Source: Rhizobium esperanzae (GTDB taxonomy: Bacteria; Pseudomonadota; Alphaproteobacteria; Rhizobiales; Rhizobiaceae). From it: DNA of 38,855 nt. The stretch covers positions 1-38,855 of the forward strand of contig NZ_MXPU01000031.1 in assembly GCF_002204185.1 (NCBI RefSeq). The letters are read 5' to 3'. A program made the translations under genes and the position numbers. Of the stretch, positions 7,399 through 16,774 are shown in pieces. Positions within the stretch are counted from its first letter, which is position 1; each line of letters opens with the position of its first letter. The notes under the pieces are model-generated. The model did no database searches. It was not told where the DNA came from and saw nothing but the letters and a program-made list of their open reading frames with translations.

Positions 7399-10098
7399 CT
7401 ATTGCCGGAAAAGGTAAATGTCGTTCTCCCTGCCTGATGGCCCCAGAGTGGCCGTGTAGGGCACACCATGGATAGTGATGCTGGTCTGGGGTTTGTCCGC
7501 GCTCGGCAGCAACTCATACCAGGACATTGCAAGCCGAAGGCCAGCCGGTGCCGGTTGATTGCGGTGTTGCCAGCTCGGAGGGACAGCTTCTCCCAAGTCG
7601 TCCACAGGCAGCATGTACTGTGGGGTGCCGAAGATCGATGCCCCCAAGCTTTGCTCCCATGGTGCGTCTGGCGGATTGACGCTTTGCACCGGTGAATAGG
7701 CGGCTGACGGCAAATCCTGCCGGAAGGTCGCTGTATTCCAGCTATCGGCGGGAAGCTGGCCGGGTTGACCCACTCCATGCCAAAACTCTGCGGGATCGGC
7801 GATCTGTGTGGAGGACTCTGGTCCAGCCGCCGCAGCCCCCGCTCGAGCACTGTTGGCCGCGGGGCTCAGACGTCGTTGGAGTTGCTCCCGATCGGCGACG
7901 AGGTTGTCGAGGTGCAGCACGGCTGGCCGGCCTCTTCGCGCCAGTCGTCTAACGAGCGCCCGCGTGCCGTCAACCACGAAGACTCCGCAATCATAGTCGT
8001 TGCGCTGTTGGGTCATGCGGACGGGCTCCAGACGGGTACCCAATCTTTGTGCGAGCATTGCTGCAAACTCGTCGTTCTGTCCCCGGAAGGAGTCATAGTG
8101 ATAGGCAGCCGGCCCCTCGCGGTTGCGACGGTCAACGAGTAGCAGCGACCAATGGGTGCCGCGGCGATCAGGATCCGAAGCACTGGCATCGCTCACTGGA
8201 AGGAACAGGAAGTCGGCTGTATCTCTTCCATTCTGATCATTAACGATGCGCTGGAAAGCGCTCAGCGCGGTGCTCTCGTCGCCCAGGCGCAGATGATAAT
8301 GGGCTATCAGGGGATCGATAAGCCGCGTCCTGGCGGCGAGATCCGGATCGTTTCGCTGCAAGTCCTGCATTAGCAGCTCATAATCCGTCTGGATATGCTG
8401 GTCGCCCAGCCATTCGGTATGGTCGAGCGACAATCCGCTGCGGCCTTCGATCGGTGGATCAACCTGCTGCAGCGGCGAACTTGATCTGGACTCGGCACGT
8501 GGATCCGAACGGCCGTTCGGACCGGCCGGTTCCCGGATACCTGCCTGCTCAGGGGACAACCCCGACGCTGCGTTCGCCTCAACGACTTGCTGGTACTGCC
8601 GAAGCCGCTTTAAAGACATAGTGAGTTTTTTTCCCATGGCTTCGGTGAAGTCTTGGTAATCTATTTTCAACGACCATTGCTGCTGATCACTGCCGTTGAG
8701 CCGGCTCGCTATGCTCTCCCTACCCCTGGTTCGCAGCCAATCACTAAACCTCCGTTGATTGCTGGCCATATTCCGGGCAACTTGCCTCTTGGAAGTCGAG
8801 TCCGATCCGAGCTTGCTCAGCTCTTCGTTGGCGCAGCCATCAATCATGCGGGCGTCGTCGGGATAAGGATCATGCTGTTTCAACTGCGACTCGGCGCCTA
8901 GATACTGCCGCAGCCGATCGAAACTCACGACCACTTTTTTTCCTTCATCCTTGGTAAAGGCCCTAAAATCGTCCTTCAACGACTGTTGCTGCTGATCAGT
9001 ACCCGTGAGTCGGCTGACTATGCTCCCCCTGCCCGTCCTTTTGAGCCAATCGCTAAACTTTCGTTGGTTACTGGTATTTTTCTGAGAATTCGGGACCGGT
9101 CCAAGCTTGCTCAGCTCTTCCTTGGCCAAGCCATCAATGACGCGGGCGTCATCGGGATAAGGATCATGTATCTGGCGCCCCATCAGGCGCGGCCCAGGTC
9201 CAACGGCTTGGAGTTCTTGCCCCTCAGACGCGAGCCTCCTGAAATGAGACAGTGCTGAGTTAAGACGGTTCTGATCATCCCCACCGCTTTCCCAATAATC
9301 CGCGATATCAACGGCTAGTGAATCTGGATCGTTTAAAAACCGAGAAGCCATCGAATCTCTGTTCGCTGCTCGGAGCCAACGAGCGAACCCCCTAAGAATA
9401 CCTAAAATGGGCGCCAAGGTACCCTCGGGAACCCTTCCGTCCCCTCGGCCGATGCTACCGTCGGGTAGAATTTCGTAGTCTCGGACTGCTTCCGCGAACT
9501 GGTTGATGCGGGACTCGTCATCGGGATGCATGTCCCGGTCGGCGGGGCGACCACGCTTGGCGTAATCGACGCGAACCTTGGTTGAGACCACGTGAGTCTC
9601 CGTTGCGGCATCGACGTCTTGCTGCCCCGAACCCCGCGACGACGTCTTGCCGCTGCTCAATCCGAACGCCTTCTTGAACCCTGACGCCATGCGCGACTTA
9701 AATCCGCGGCGTTTGCCCTGCGGCGCCGCGGCGACTTCGCCCGCCTCCGCCATATTGCTCGATGTCTTGCCCCCCGAGCCGCCGAATCGCAAGCTGCTGG
9801 AGCCCGCCCGAGAGACGTCTATGCTGTGGCGGGCGCCGCTCAACGAGTTCTCCGGCGCCAGCGACTGCGGCGTCACTCGCATCGAACCGCCCACGGATCT
9901 GCGACGCGGCACACGATCGCCGGCGTCACTGTCGTGCGAACCGAGGCGCAAGTCGCTCAGATCCTGTTCCACGTCTCGTCTCAGTGAATAGTAGTCCCGG
10001 ATCCAGGCGTCCGTATCGAAAGCTCCGGTCACGCCTTCGATCCACTCACTTACTTCGCGAGAATCGTCATCGCGCGGCTGGTTCCGTCTTGGGTACAT
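7399..10098 (-). CDS. nopD: NopD-type type III effector, Ulp1/C48 SUMO protease with internal repeats
   Basis: An 899-residue protein expected to be secreted by the symbiotic type III system and to cleave SUMO conjugates in the plant cell, as NopD and XopD do. The C-terminal C48 domain (about 560-740) has His649 (GTHWSLLLVDRR), Asp669 (YHYDSF), Gln698 and Cys704 (QQRNDYDCGVFV), with the Ulp1 six-residue Gln-to-Cys spacing. Residues 311-400 and 409-502 are clear repeats starting HDPYPDDAR and ending RLRQY; 189-290 is a divergent third copy. The N-terminus is polar, with WIEGVTGA at 20-26. Basic patches near 129-143 and 179-184 could aid nuclear entry. ATG 10098 has GGAGGA upstream. No secretion apparatus gene is in the window. 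The repeat function is unknown. Confidence 0.88.
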   Translation of the reverse strand: MYPRRNQPRDDDSREVSEWIEGVTGAFDTDAWIRDYYSLRRDVEQDLSDLRLGSHDSDAGDRVPRRRSVGGSMRVTPQSLAPENSLSGARHSIDVSRAGSSSLRFGGSGGKTSSNMAEAGEVAAAPQGKRRGFKSRMASGFKKAFGLSSGKTSSRGSGQQDVDAATETHVVSTKVRVDYAKRGRPADRDMHPDDESRINQFAEAVRDYEILPDGSIGRGDGRVPEGTLAPILGILRGFARWLRAANRDSMASRFLNDPDSLAVDIADYWESGGDDQNRLNSALSHFRRLASEGQELQAVGPGPRLMGRQIHDPYPDDARVIDGLAKEELSKLGPVPNSQKNTSNQRKFSDWLKRTGRGSIVSRLTGTDQQQQSLKDDFRAFTKDEGKKVVVSFDRLRQYLGAESQLKQHDPYPDDARMIDGCANEELSKLGSDSTSKRQVARNMASNQRRFSDWLRTRGRESIASRLNGSDQQQWSLKIDYQDFTEAMGKKLTMSLKRLRQYQQVVEANAASGLSPEQAGIREPAGPNGRSDPRAESRSSSPLQQVDPPIEGRSGLSLDHTEWLGDQHIQTDYELLMQDLQRNDPDLAARTRLIDPLIAHYHLRLGDESTALSAFQRIVNDQNGRDTADFLFLPVSDASASDPDRRGTHWSLLLVDRRNREGPAAYHYDSFRGQNDEFAAMLAQRLGTRLEPVRMTQQRNDYDCGVFVVDGTRALVRRLARRGRPAVLHLDNLVADREQLQRRLSPAANSARAGAAAAGPESSTQIADPAEFWHGVGQPGQLPADSWNTATFRQDLPSAAYSPVQSVNPPDAPWEQSLGASIFGTPQYMLPVDDLGEAVPPSWQHRNQPAPAGLRLAMSWYELLPSADKPQTSITIHGVPYTATLGPSGRENDIYLFRQ

Positions 10099-11368
10099 CG
10101 ATGCCGTCCTCCGGAAATCAAATTTGGAACCTCGATCCTAATGCCTGCCGACCGCCGCCCAGCATGCAAAAGCCAGATCCGATCATGCCCTCAAGGCATG
10201 GCCGAACACCATATGCGACGGCTTGCCGACAGTCGTCTGCACTCGACCATCAGGCCGGTACATGGCTTGAGAGGCTCGCCAGCTTGCCGCTTGCCATGCG
10301 GAGCCCGCCAGAATTGGCCTTAATTTAAGCAGTTTCGAGTGATGTGTGGGACATGCAGCGTGAAGGGTGCCGTCAGCATTTCCGATTCCAACCAATCTTT
10401 CCGCCGGCCTTTCTGATTTCGCCGCCTCAGTGCGCGGCGACAAACAAGGTGAGACTCAGCCAGATTGTCGCTCTACAGAACCCACTCGGCCTTCCGTGAT
10501 CATTCAACTTTTGAGGCTCATTCCCGCACCCGTATCTGTCTACACTTCAGCCCCCCCGTTACCGCGACGCCCGCAAGACTCGCCCCGGCTTCGCCGCTGT
10601 GACTTTGGCCGGATGGGACTTGCGCCGCCAAGCAGCTATCAGCTTGGCATGACGTATTCCCGAGCGGAGGTCCATCATCTCATTGGTGATCAGTGGCCTT
10701 CTATCGGGCTGTGCTTGAACAACCAGACCCTGCCGAAAAACCACTGATGCCCACCTACTCCTCAGAACCTTCACCACCTAAGGGGACTCCGTGGATCCGC
10801 TTTTCCAAAGCATTTTGGAATATCGATTTTGCATGATGGCGGCCAGTCCGGTTGCACTAGCATATGCGTAATCTGCAATTGGAGACCAACAACGGTGAAC
10901 ACAGAACAGGCCCGCGGGGCGGTAAATCCTCAGAGGACACCTCTAACATTCAAGCTAATCTTAGCCCTGCCGCGGCGCAGACACCTCCGACGGACTTCGA
11001 CGATGGTTTGGCGAAGGGACCACGCTTTCACGAATCCTCGAGGCTTGGGCTGAGGAAAGGGATCAGGAGGAGACGAGGAGAGGCTGGAGGCGGTAAGACG
11101 AACTATAACGTGGATGGACGCTGGCGATGTTAATGCAACTACAATCACTGCGGCTGGCCAAGCCGCCGGCACTGTTCCGCCAGAGCTCCAGAAGCTCGCG
11201 GACGACAACCGGCTGTGAGCAGCCTCCCGAGCGGGTCCGGACGACGCTGGCAGAACCAGTGATCGCATCGGGCTATATGGGCCCCGCAGGTCGTCTTTCC
11301 GCCCAGTTCGCGGAAGTTTAGTCCCCTCTAGGCGAGACCAGGAGCCGCGCATGCAACGCGTACCCCCC
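10099..11368. other. Long non-coding stretch between two effector genes, with a possible coding relic
   Basis: Holds the nopD leader and promoter region (leftward) and the leader of the second effector (rightward). A weak coding look appears at 10864-11215: MRNLQLETNNGEHRTGPRGG and PAAAQTPPTDFDDGLAKG in one frame, then DAGDVNATTITAAGQAAG and PPELQKLADDNRL with a stop in the next. It could be the remains of a small secreted protein, but I recognise no family. The rest shows no gene. Confidence 0.35.
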
Positions 11369-11391
11369 GCTTCATCGAAGCTTAGCAGTCA
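11369..11391 (+). promoter_or_regulatory. Candidate tts-box-like dyad upstream of effector stub
   Basis: The sequence GCTTCATCGAAGCTTAGC contains a dyad and is close to the core of the TtsI-binding tts box (TTnTCGaaAGCT), about 105 bases before the ATG at 11496, a usual distance. The match is imperfect and lacks a clear GTCAG block, so this is a candidate only. Confidence 0.3.
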
Positions 11392-11495
11392 CGTATCCGC
11401 TTTATAGGCCGGACATGTGAGCGCACCGTTCCCACATGTGAAGCGACTGAAAAGGATGCGCTTCATCACACCTTTCACTCTCAGGAGAGACCGCC

Positions 11496-11924
11496 ATGGA
11501 TAACTCAGAACGATCGCTGCGCTACAACATTTCCGAGGAAGATGATCGCACCCGGGCCATGGCGGGGTGGATCGAGAATATGACCGGGGCACAAACACTT
11601 ACGGGCATGCCGTCCCGATCAACGTCAGATCCCCATGCTCGTTCGCCTTCGTCGCCAACGCGGCCATACTCGCTCTCTTCCGAACCTCCAATTAAGGTGC
11701 TCGACAGATCGACATTTGCCAGAATGGCGAACAGAGAAACTGCGCTTGTCCTGCGCTTCACACGAGCTGCGGGGCTCATCGTCCGTAAGCCGGTCCAGGA
11801 GGGATGGTTGCACAAGATCCCGCTTAACATCTCTGCCCATGTTACAATCTCCAGGTGCAATATCGAAGAGGCGATCCGCCGTTTTCGCGCGCGGCCCGGA
11901 ATATTCCCGTTCCCGATGGCGCCA
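11496..11924 (+). pseudogene. N-terminal stub of a second type III effector
   Basis: ATG 11496 follows CAGGAGAGA. The N-terminus is polar (MDNSERSLRYNISEEDDRTR) and contains AGWIENMTGA, closely matching EWIEGVTGA near the N-terminus of the nopD product. That points to a shared secretion leader. The frame stays open to 12149, but from 11925 on it runs antisense to hcp, so only the first 143 or so codons are likely original. The effector body has been replaced by type VI DNA. The middle part (DRSTFARMANRETALVLRF) matches nothing I know. Confidence 0.5.
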
Positions 11925-12458
11925 TCAGCCGACGAGCCTATTGAAGTCGGTACTGTTCGCGATCTGGTTCCAGATGCCCTCGCCTGCTTTGGTAAGAGCG
12001 CCTTTTTCATCCTGCCTGTAATAGATGACCTTGCAGGCGCCGAACCGGAATGTGATCGTCTCCTCGGGGGCCTCTTCCGCATAGGACCACTCGACCTTCT
12101 CGACTACCAGCATGTTGAAACTCCAATGCAAGAACAGGTTCGATTCTGATGTAGCTTGTCCGCTCCCCGTCGCTTTGAAAAGTTTTAGTTCAACGTTATT
12201 GAAGTGGGCGCCGCGACCGCAGGCAACGTACAAAGAGGGCGATGACGTATCCACCTGCTTCTTGATAGTGAAGACCTCGAATTCGGCCTTGCCCGCGCCC
12301 GCCCCGGCGGTATGAGGCCCAATGTTCAGCTTGTTTTCGAGTGAAAAGCTCCATTCGTCCGCTAGCGTGATACCGTCCTTTAGAATGATAGATTCGCCCT
12401 TGGGCAAAATGCCGTCCTTGGACGCCTGCGTGAACTTTATAACCGCGTCGAACGCCAT
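11925..12458 (-). CDS. hcp: Hcp, type VI secretion inner-tube protein
   Basis: A 177-residue Hcp-family protein whose hexameric rings stack into the tube that the contractile sheath expels. Family features: MAFDAVIKFTQASKDGI, IGPHTAGAGAGKAEFEVFTI, the LFLHWSFNMLVVEKVEWSY strand region and ETITFRFGACKVIYY. ATG 12458 follows AAGGAAAA. Length is normal and the frame intact. It follows the tssC relic on the same strand (115-base gap). Its last codons meet the effector stub on the other strand. With tssB, most of tssC and the membrane complex absent here, export would need a second locus. Confidence 0.88.
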   Translation of the reverse strand: MAFDAVIKFTQASKDGILPKGESIILKDGITLADEWSFSLENKLNIGPHTAGAGAGKAEFEVFTIKKQVDTSSPSLYVACGRGAHFNNVELKLFKATGSGQATSESNLFLHWSFNMLVVEKVEWSYAEEAPEETITFRFGACKVIYYRQDEKGALTKAGEGIWNQIANSTDFNRLVG

Positions 12459-12573
12459 GATGGATTTTCCTTATCTCGTTGATCTGATTGGGCCTGGATT
12501 GCATCGGCCCGCCCAGGGCAGCCATTCCCGAGTTTTGGCGCCGAGAACGGAGCACAATCATCTGCGGGTTTTC

Positions 12574-12879
12574 TCAGTCCTTGCGGGCGGATGGCAGGCG
12601 CGAGACCAGTCTCAAAGAGATGGTTAGGCCTTCGAGCTGGTAGTGTGGCCGCATGTAAAATCTCGCAACGTAATATCCGGGATTATCTTCGACCTCTTCC
12701 ACCTTGACCTCGGCCGAGGAGAGCGGCTGCTGTGCCTTACTCTCTTCGCTCCCAAGCTCGGGCGAGGGGTGGACGTAGACCTGAATCCATTGGTTGAGCC
12801 ACTCCTCGACCTCGTGGCGCTCCTTGAACGTGCCAATCTTGTCCCGGACCATACACTTCAAAAACTGGAAGAGGTGATT
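12574..12879 (-). pseudogene. tssC: tssC (sheath protein VipB) C-terminal fragment
   Basis: Reads NHLFQFLKCMVRDKIGTF, EEWLNQWIQVYVHP, LSSAEVKVEEVEDNPGYY and MRPHYQLEGLTISLRLVSRLP, the last hundred or so residues of the TssC sheath subunit. A TAG at 12880-12882 ends the upstream reading, and the homology stops at about 12875. There the sequence flips into a plus-strand tssE fragment. Roughly 80% of the protein (full length about 490 residues) is missing. Confidence 0.85.
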
Positions 12880-13254
12880 CTACGCGATGTTTCCTGGTTG
12901 TTGAACACCAACCAATTGGGTGCAACCGTAGATCTACAAGCGTACCCACACGTAGCGGCCAGTGCACTTAATTATGGTGCCTGGCCTCTCAGCGGACAAA
13001 TTCGCGAAGGCATGGATAAGAGCGCATTGCGCGAAGCGATAATCGAGAGCCTTCAGCGCTTTGAGCCGCGTCTCTTACCGGACACCCTCAAGGTGACGGT
13101 CCTGGACGATGGTCAGGGTTGCGGCACTTTTCGCTTTAGGATCGAAGCCGATCTGTGGGCGCAGCCATTGCCGGTGCGAATGGTGATGCGTACGGAGGTA
13201 AACTCCGAGCTCGAATCCGCCCGCGTCCTTCATCTCGGTACAGAGATAAGCTGA
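12865..13254 (+). pseudogene. tssE: tssE (gp25-like baseplate protein), N-terminally truncated
   Basis: Reads LEEVILRDVSWLLNTNQLG, VAASALNYGAWPLSG, ESLQRFEPRLLPDTLKVTV and FRIEADLWAQPLPVRM, the GPW/gp25 fold with its EPRL motif. About the first 40 residues are missing and replaced by the inverted tssC end; short sequence around 12865-12876 is read by both. The stop TGA overlaps the tssF start as ATGA, the normal type VI operon arrangement. Confidence 0.82.
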
Positions 13255-15140
13255 TGGATCCCCGGCTCCTGCGACTGTACAACGATGAACTTGCTTACAT
13301 GCGCGAGATGGGGGCCGAGTTCGCCCGCGCATTCCCGAAGGTCGCCGCCCGGCTCGGGATGGAATCGGTGGAGGTCGCCGACCCCTACGTCGAGCGGCTT
13401 CTGGAAGGCTTCGCTTTCATGGCGGCGCGGGTGCAATTGAAGCTTCAGTCTCGCTTTCCGGAATTCACCCAGCACCTCCTGGAAATGGTCTATCCGCATT
13501 TTCTACCGCCGCTCCCGTCGATGACGATCGTGCGCTTCGAGCCCGACCAGGAGGCCGGACGACTTGAGAATGGATACGTCGTGCCGCGGGGAACCAAGCT
13601 TTTGGGCCGTCTTGCTCCGGGTGCCGTCACACATTGCGAGTTCCGCACGGCCCATGATGTGCATCTCTGGCCAATTGTGGTAAGCGCTGCCGATTATTTT
13701 TCGACGCCGGGGCAGATCGCCGCACTGGATCTTCCGGCCCGGCAAGATGCGAAGGCTGCTTTGCGACTACGCCTTCGCACCACCAATGGCATGCCGTTCA
13801 ATAGACTCGCACTAGAGGCTCTCACACTGCACCTAACGGGCCCCGGTGGCATCGGCGCCGCACTCGCCGAACAGCTTCTCGGTGACGCATGCAATATCAT
13901 AGCCCGTCCGGTCGGCCGGCCCATCCCTTGGCAGGAAAAGATTCCGGTTCATGCGCTGCAGCAGCGCGGTTTGGAGCCGAGCTGTGCTCTCCTGCCCGAG
14001 GTGCCACGCTCTTTCGACGGGTACCGTCTCCTACAGGAGTATTTCGCCCTCGCGGAGCGGACGTTGTTCGTCGAGGTTAGCGGGCTGGCAGACGCAGTAG
14101 CCCTGTCAACTGCAGAGACCCTTGAGATCGTCTTCGCACTTGGACGTGTCGAGCCACGGCTGGAACGACAGCTCGGACCCCAAAATATCGTTCTCTTCGC
14201 AACGCCCGCGATTAATCTGTTCGAACGCCAGGCAGATCTCGTCCACGTGAGCGACAAGAACACCGAGCATCATGTGATTGTTGACAGGATGAGGCCGCTC
14301 GACTTTGAGGTCCACTCGATCCTCGAGATGAGCGGAGATGGGGCGAAAAACGAAGCGGCTCCCGTGAGGTTCTACCCGTTCTATAGCATCAGCGCGCACG
14401 GTCAGGAGGAGCAGCATTCCAGATACTACTCGATCCGGCGGGAGCAGCGCCTCATGTCGGAGCACCAGCGTCTAAATGGCGCGCGGACTGGCTATATCGG
14501 CAGCGAGACGTTCGTTTCTCTAGTTGATCGCCAGGCGGCTCCCTATTCGGCGGAACTCCGGCATTTGTCTGTAAACTGCCTGTGCTCGAACCGGGATCTG
14601 GCGCTGCTGCTGCCGATCGGCCGGGAGGAGACAGACTTCACCCTGGAAATCGGCGCTCCAGTTACCGCCACCCGGTGCGTATCGCCCCCGAGCCGACCGC
14701 GCCACTCTTTCGCCAATGGCGATATCACCTGGCGATTAATTAGCCATCTCTCACTGAACTACCTCTCGATCAGCAATTCCGATAGGAACGACCACCGGGG
14801 CGCAGAAGCGCTGCGTGAACTCCTCCGCCTCTACGTCGATCCAGTCAATGCCTTCGCCTCACGGCAGATCGACGGGATCCGGGAGATCCGGTCCAGGCCT
14901 GCGGTCAGGCGATTGTCCAGCGGTGGACAAGCCGCCGTAGCACGTGGGATTGAGGTTGGTATCATCCTGGACGAAGCCGCCTTCGAAGGCGTTGGCATCT
15001 TTCCGCTCGCCTCCGTGCTCAACCAGTTCTTCGCAAAATACGTATCCATCAACAGCTTCACCGAGATGGTCGTCTCGACGCTACAGCGCGGGGAGGTAAT
15101 GCGATGGCCGACGATGGCCGGCCGCCGGGCGATCCTTTGA
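13254..15140 (+). CDS. tssF: TssF, type VI secretion baseplate protein
   Basis: A 628-residue protein of normal length. The start is at ATG 13254, overlapping the tssE stop. The N-terminal signature is complete (LLRLYNDELAYMREMGAEFA, DPYVERLLEGFAFMAAR, LEMVYPHFLPPLPSM), as is the C-terminal one (INSFTEMVVSTLQRGEVMRW). TssF joins TssG, TssE and TssK in the wedge that anchors VgrG. It overlaps tssG by 37 bases, so the two were translationally coupled. No stop or shift is seen; it is the best-preserved structural gene of this broken locus. Confidence 0.9.
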   Translation: MDPRLLRLYNDELAYMREMGAEFARAFPKVAARLGMESVEVADPYVERLLEGFAFMAARVQLKLQSRFPEFTQHLLEMVYPHFLPPLPSMTIVRFEPDQEAGRLENGYVVPRGTKLLGRLAPGAVTHCEFRTAHDVHLWPIVVSAADYFSTPGQIAALDLPARQDAKAALRLRLRTTNGMPFNRLALEALTLHLTGPGGIGAALAEQLLGDACNIIARPVGRPIPWQEKIPVHALQQRGLEPSCALLPEVPRSFDGYRLLQEYFALAERTLFVEVSGLADAVALSTAETLEIVFALGRVEPRLERQLGPQNIVLFATPAINLFERQADLVHVSDKNTEHHVIVDRMRPLDFEVHSILEMSGDGAKNEAAPVRFYPFYSISAHGQEEQHSRYYSIRREQRLMSEHQRLNGARTGYIGSETFVSLVDRQAAPYSAELRHLSVNCLCSNRDLALLLPIGREETDFTLEIGAPVTATRCVSPPSRPRHSFANGDITWRLISHLSLNYLSISNSDRNDHRGAEALRELLRLYVDPVNAFASRQIDGIREIRSRPAVRRLSSGGQAAVARGIEVGIILDEAAFEGVGIFPLASVLNQFFAKYVSINSFTEMVVSTLQRGEVMRWPTMAGRRAIL

Positions 15141-16024
15141 TTTCGGGGGCACTCGGCGACTTCCTAAGCTCGCTTGGGGCCGAGCCGCATGCCTGCGACT
15201 TCTTCCAGGCTCTGCGGCGGATCGATGCAATCAGCTCAGATCGGCCTCGGCTGGGAGAATCGAGCGGTCCCAGCCTGGATCGTGTGCGGATCGCCCAGCA
15301 GCCCTCCCTTGCATTTCCGACTCGATCGATCGCGGGCGTGACTGCGCACGAGGAGAACGATCCCGTAATCTCCACCTACGCCTTCGGCTTGTTTGGACCC
15401 CACGGTCCCCTCCCATTGCATCTGACGGAGTACGCCCTTCTCCGGCAGCACAACGCGGCGGATGAGACGCTGATCCGATTTGCTGATACCTTTCATCATC
15501 GAATGGCCTCGTTCTTCTTCCGCGCATGGGCGGAGGGCGAACCGACCGTGAGCTATGACAGGCCACAAGAAGATCGATTTGCCCTTCAGCTCGGCGCGCT
15601 AGCCGGCTTCGGGATGACCTCCCTGCGCGCGCGGGATGCTATGCCCGATCAGGCCAAACTCCACTTCACCGGCCGTCTCGCCTCACACACCCGCAACGCC
15701 GAGGGGCTCGCTGCCATACTCGCCAGCTTCGTCGAGGCGCCGGTTGATATCCGTGAATTTGTCCCAAAATGGGTCGATCTGCCCCGCATATCGCTCTGCC
15801 TCCTGGGCCGCGACCCGGGCACGGGTACGCTGAACAGCACGGCTGTTGCAGGTGCGAGGATCAAAGTGTGGCACCATCGGTTCCGACTCATTGTGGGTCC
15901 CCTCAGCCTGGCTCATTACGAGTCGCTTCTGCCCGCAGCTCCCGGAAGTGCAGTTGGGTCGCTGCGGCAGACTCGGTTGGTCCAGTTGGATGGGCAAGCG
16001 GAAAAGGCGCCAGCACGCCGATGA
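15104..16024 (+). pseudogene. tssG: TssG baseplate protein, C-terminally truncated
   Basis: N-terminal and central TssG motifs are present: DFFQALRRIDAI, HACDFFQ, FGLFGPHGPLPLHLTEYA, RFADTFHHRMASFFFRAW, KLHFTGRLASHTRNAEGL and GARIKVWHHRFRLIVGPL. After SLLPAAPGSAVGSLRQTRLVQ the family should continue with YVGDE..WDLQL, but here about 15 unrelated codons lead to a stop at 16024. Some 35 residues are lost. The next sequence is a minus-strand lyase fragment, so the end was cut by a rearrangement. Function is doubtful. Confidence 0.8.
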
Positions 16025-16074
16025 CTTGACAACTACCCCAACTGACCGCGGCCCACCGGCTGCCGCATGGCACT

Positions 16075-16235
16075 CTCCCGAAACGGACATCCATGATGCG
16101 GCGGGCCCGCTCGACCTTCTTTTCGGGCGGGGAGAAGATCTCGTTGGCGAGATCGATCTGGATCGGATGAATGGCCCACGTGCCCTCGATGCCAAGTGCG
16201 GCGGCACGTCGGGCGGCGGCTTGGAAGGCCCGTTA
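16075..16235 (-). pseudogene. HpcH/HpaI-type lyase (malyl-CoA/citrate lyase beta) fragment
   Basis: Reading leftward: AFQAAARRAAALGIEGTWAI, HPIQIDLANEIFSPPEKKVE and RARRIMD. The pattern LGieGkWaiHP.Qi.laNevFsP is the C-terminal signature of the CitE/L-malyl-CoA lyase family. Only about 50 residues remain. It is unrelated to the secretion genes around it and sits at the exact place where tssG is cut. Confidence 0.7.
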
Positions 16236-16720
16236 TGACAAGCATCGGAAGCCAGACTATCTTCAGTAAGCTCAACGCAAACTGCAATGAGACCGCCAAG
16301 GCCCTTTGCAAAATTCGCCGTGACGCCTCTTTGGAATGTTCTCGCCATTTTGACGCCCTTGAGGCTTCAGCAGCGGAGAGGCCGATCGAGGCGACGATCG
16401 CGGCGAAACTCGACCACCGTGGTTGTCCGCTAGGGCGCTGCGCCCTGGGCCTGGCTGAGAATTCCGGGAGATACGTCGTCGCTAGCACCGCCGGAATCCG
16501 CCAACTCATCGAAGTTCTAAGGCCGCATGGCGCGATTTGGGTGGGAGTTAGCGTGGGTGAGTTCCAAGAGGCCCACACGCTTTCTTCGCCCCGCCCCCCC
16601 CGCTTGGCTCTTACGATGCGGGCCAGCAAGACATCTTGGCTGAGCAACGGTCGGCGATTTCGATGCACGAGATAAACGCCTTTCTGCATCTTCGCCGATG
16701 GCTTCGGCGGCATCTTACTT
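16236..16720 (+). pseudogene. Probable tssH/clpV N-terminal remnant, frameshifted
   Basis: Begins MTSIGSQTIFSKLNANCNE, close to the usual ClpV start (..IdLksLFsKLNe.C...LE). Further on, VGVSVGEFQEAH resembles the ClpV N-domain (AW..aSl.fgea.iRSg). Frames shift in between, and the P-loop ATPase domains are absent. In rhizobial-type type VI loci clpV lies between tssG and vgrG, which fits. The identification rests on short matches only. Confidence 0.42.
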
Positions 16721-16774
16721 ACGCTATCGGGCGCAACCGCGCCTTCTCATCAAATCTGCGGAACACACACCACC

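Noticed and set aside
10264..10343. tts-box-like bits upstream of nopD (minus strand)
   Set aside because: The pieces CTCGAAACTGCT and GGCGAGCCTCTCAAGCC share only parts of the tts box and fit with gaps; not enough to call a site by eye.
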